Below, in pieces: positions 6,621 through 6,961 of a stretch of 6,961 bases of DNA. Origin of the DNA: Verrucomicrobiota bacterium (GTDB lineage: Bacteria > Verrucomicrobiota > Verrucomicrobiia > Opitutales > Opitutaceae); NCBI GenBank assembly GCA_023430825.1, contig JAEYYL010000268.1, forward strand, positions 1 to 6,961, written 5' to 3'. How positions within the stretch are numbered: the stretch's first letter is position 1; every line of letters begins with the position of its first letter. The translations under genes and the position numbers were made by a program. The notes under the pieces were generated by a model. That model was not told where the DNA came from and made no database searches. It saw only the letters and a list, made by a program, of their open reading frames with translations.

Positions 6621-6961
6621 AGTTTGCGAAGCACGCGGAAGATCTCGAGGGGCAGCGGGCTGATCACGTCGACCTTCGTGTAAACGACGTGAAGCGCGGG
6701 CAGCGCGAGATTAGCGGCGAGGACCAGAGCCAGGCCGAAGGTCGTCCAGCGGGGATGATATCGGGGGGCAACGATCAGGCCGGCGACGAGCAGCGGAAGA
6801 ACGATCGCCGCGGAGCGACTGAGGTCGGACGCCAGCACCATCATCACGAGGAGGCTGAGCGCGCCGAGCGCCGGCACCGCGCCGAAGGCATGACGACGGA
6901 AGAAAAACGCGGCGTATAAGATGGGCAGCCAGCCGGCGCGGAAGCCCATCCACCAGCCGAG
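6617..6961 (-). CDS. C-terminal part of a polytopic membrane protein, family not recognised (5' end outside window)
   Basis: The frame is open to the window edge, so only the last 114 residues are visible; the ATG at 6949 is probably internal because the codons before it (reading L-G-W-W) continue the hydrophobic pattern. About three membrane helices can be seen: one around ALGALSLLVMMVLA, one around SAAIVLPLLVAGLIVA and one around FGLALVLAANLALPALHVVY. They are joined by short basic loops (FFFRRH, APRYHPRW), and the tail ends FRVLRKL, probably cytoplasmic. The segment ASDLSRS sits between two helices. The stop codon TGA overlaps the GTG start of the next membrane gene by 4 bases, so the two are probably co-translated. 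In a glycan operon this could be a GT-C-type lipid-linked sugar transferase, a polymerase or an exporter component, but nothing visible decides this. That it is a real membrane protein is fairly secure; its function is not. Confidence 0.75.
   Translation of the reverse strand, partial: LGWWMGFRAGWLPILYAAFFFRRHAFGAVPALGALSLLVMMVLASDLSRSAAIVLPLLVAGLIVAPRYHPRWTTFGLALVLAANLALPALHVVYTKVDVISPLPLEIFRVLRKL

Noticed and set aside
5361..6683. 440-codon plus-strand open frame antisense to the membrane protein
   Set aside because: The translation is a monotonous Gly/Glu/Arg/Ala mixture without motifs, while the minus strand gives regular membrane helices and coupled start/stop overlaps. Long antisense frames are expected in very GC-rich genes.
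1..6961. CRISPR array, tRNA, rRNA, insertion sequence or attachment site
   Set aside because: No regularly spaced repeats, tRNA-like arms, terminal inverted repeats or transposase motifs were noticed on reading both strands.

Overview
This is a 6,961-base, very GC-rich stretch in which every gene I can support lies on the minus strand, so the transcript reads from position 6961 down to 1. GC-rich third codon positions, short overlapping genes and mostly absent Shine-Dalgarno sequences suggest a high-GC soil or freshwater bacterium. The general style is reminiscent of Verrucomicrobiota such as Opitutaceae, but that is an impression, not a demonstration. No tRNA, rRNA, CRISPR array, insertion sequence or clear terminator was seen. 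No gap exceeds 300 bases.

Layout in transcription order: (1) the C-terminal end of a multi-pass membrane protein, cut by the window edge (6961-6617); (2) a 439-residue multi-pass inner-membrane protein of unknown family (6620-5301); (3) a NodU/CmcH/TobZ-type carbamoyltransferase (5304-3523); (4) a possible 40-residue small gene with the only strong ribosome-binding site I found (3553-3431); (5) a GT-A family 2 glycosyltransferase (3385-2375); (6) an FkbM-family methyltransferase (2378-1434); (7) a GT8-like GT-A glycosyltransferase (1437-577, or from 1422); (8) a further GT-A-like glycosyltransferase running off the left edge (548-1).

Four of the gene junctions are 4-base stop/start overlaps (ATGA or GTGA), the mark of one translationally coupled operon. 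The content (three glycosyltransferases, a sugar-type O-methyltransferase, an O-carbamoyltransferase and two polytopic membrane proteins) fits assembly and decoration of a surface or secreted glycan. The expected product would be an oligo- or polysaccharide carrying O-methyl and O-carbamoyl groups, with the membrane proteins as candidate lipid-linked-sugar transferases, polymerases or exporters. The product is an inference; no gene here fixes its identity.

Points worth a second look are the small gene at the end of the carbamoyltransferase, the distinct codon use of that carbamoyltransferase, the serial coupled starts without Shine-Dalgarno sequences, and the two unassigned membrane proteins.
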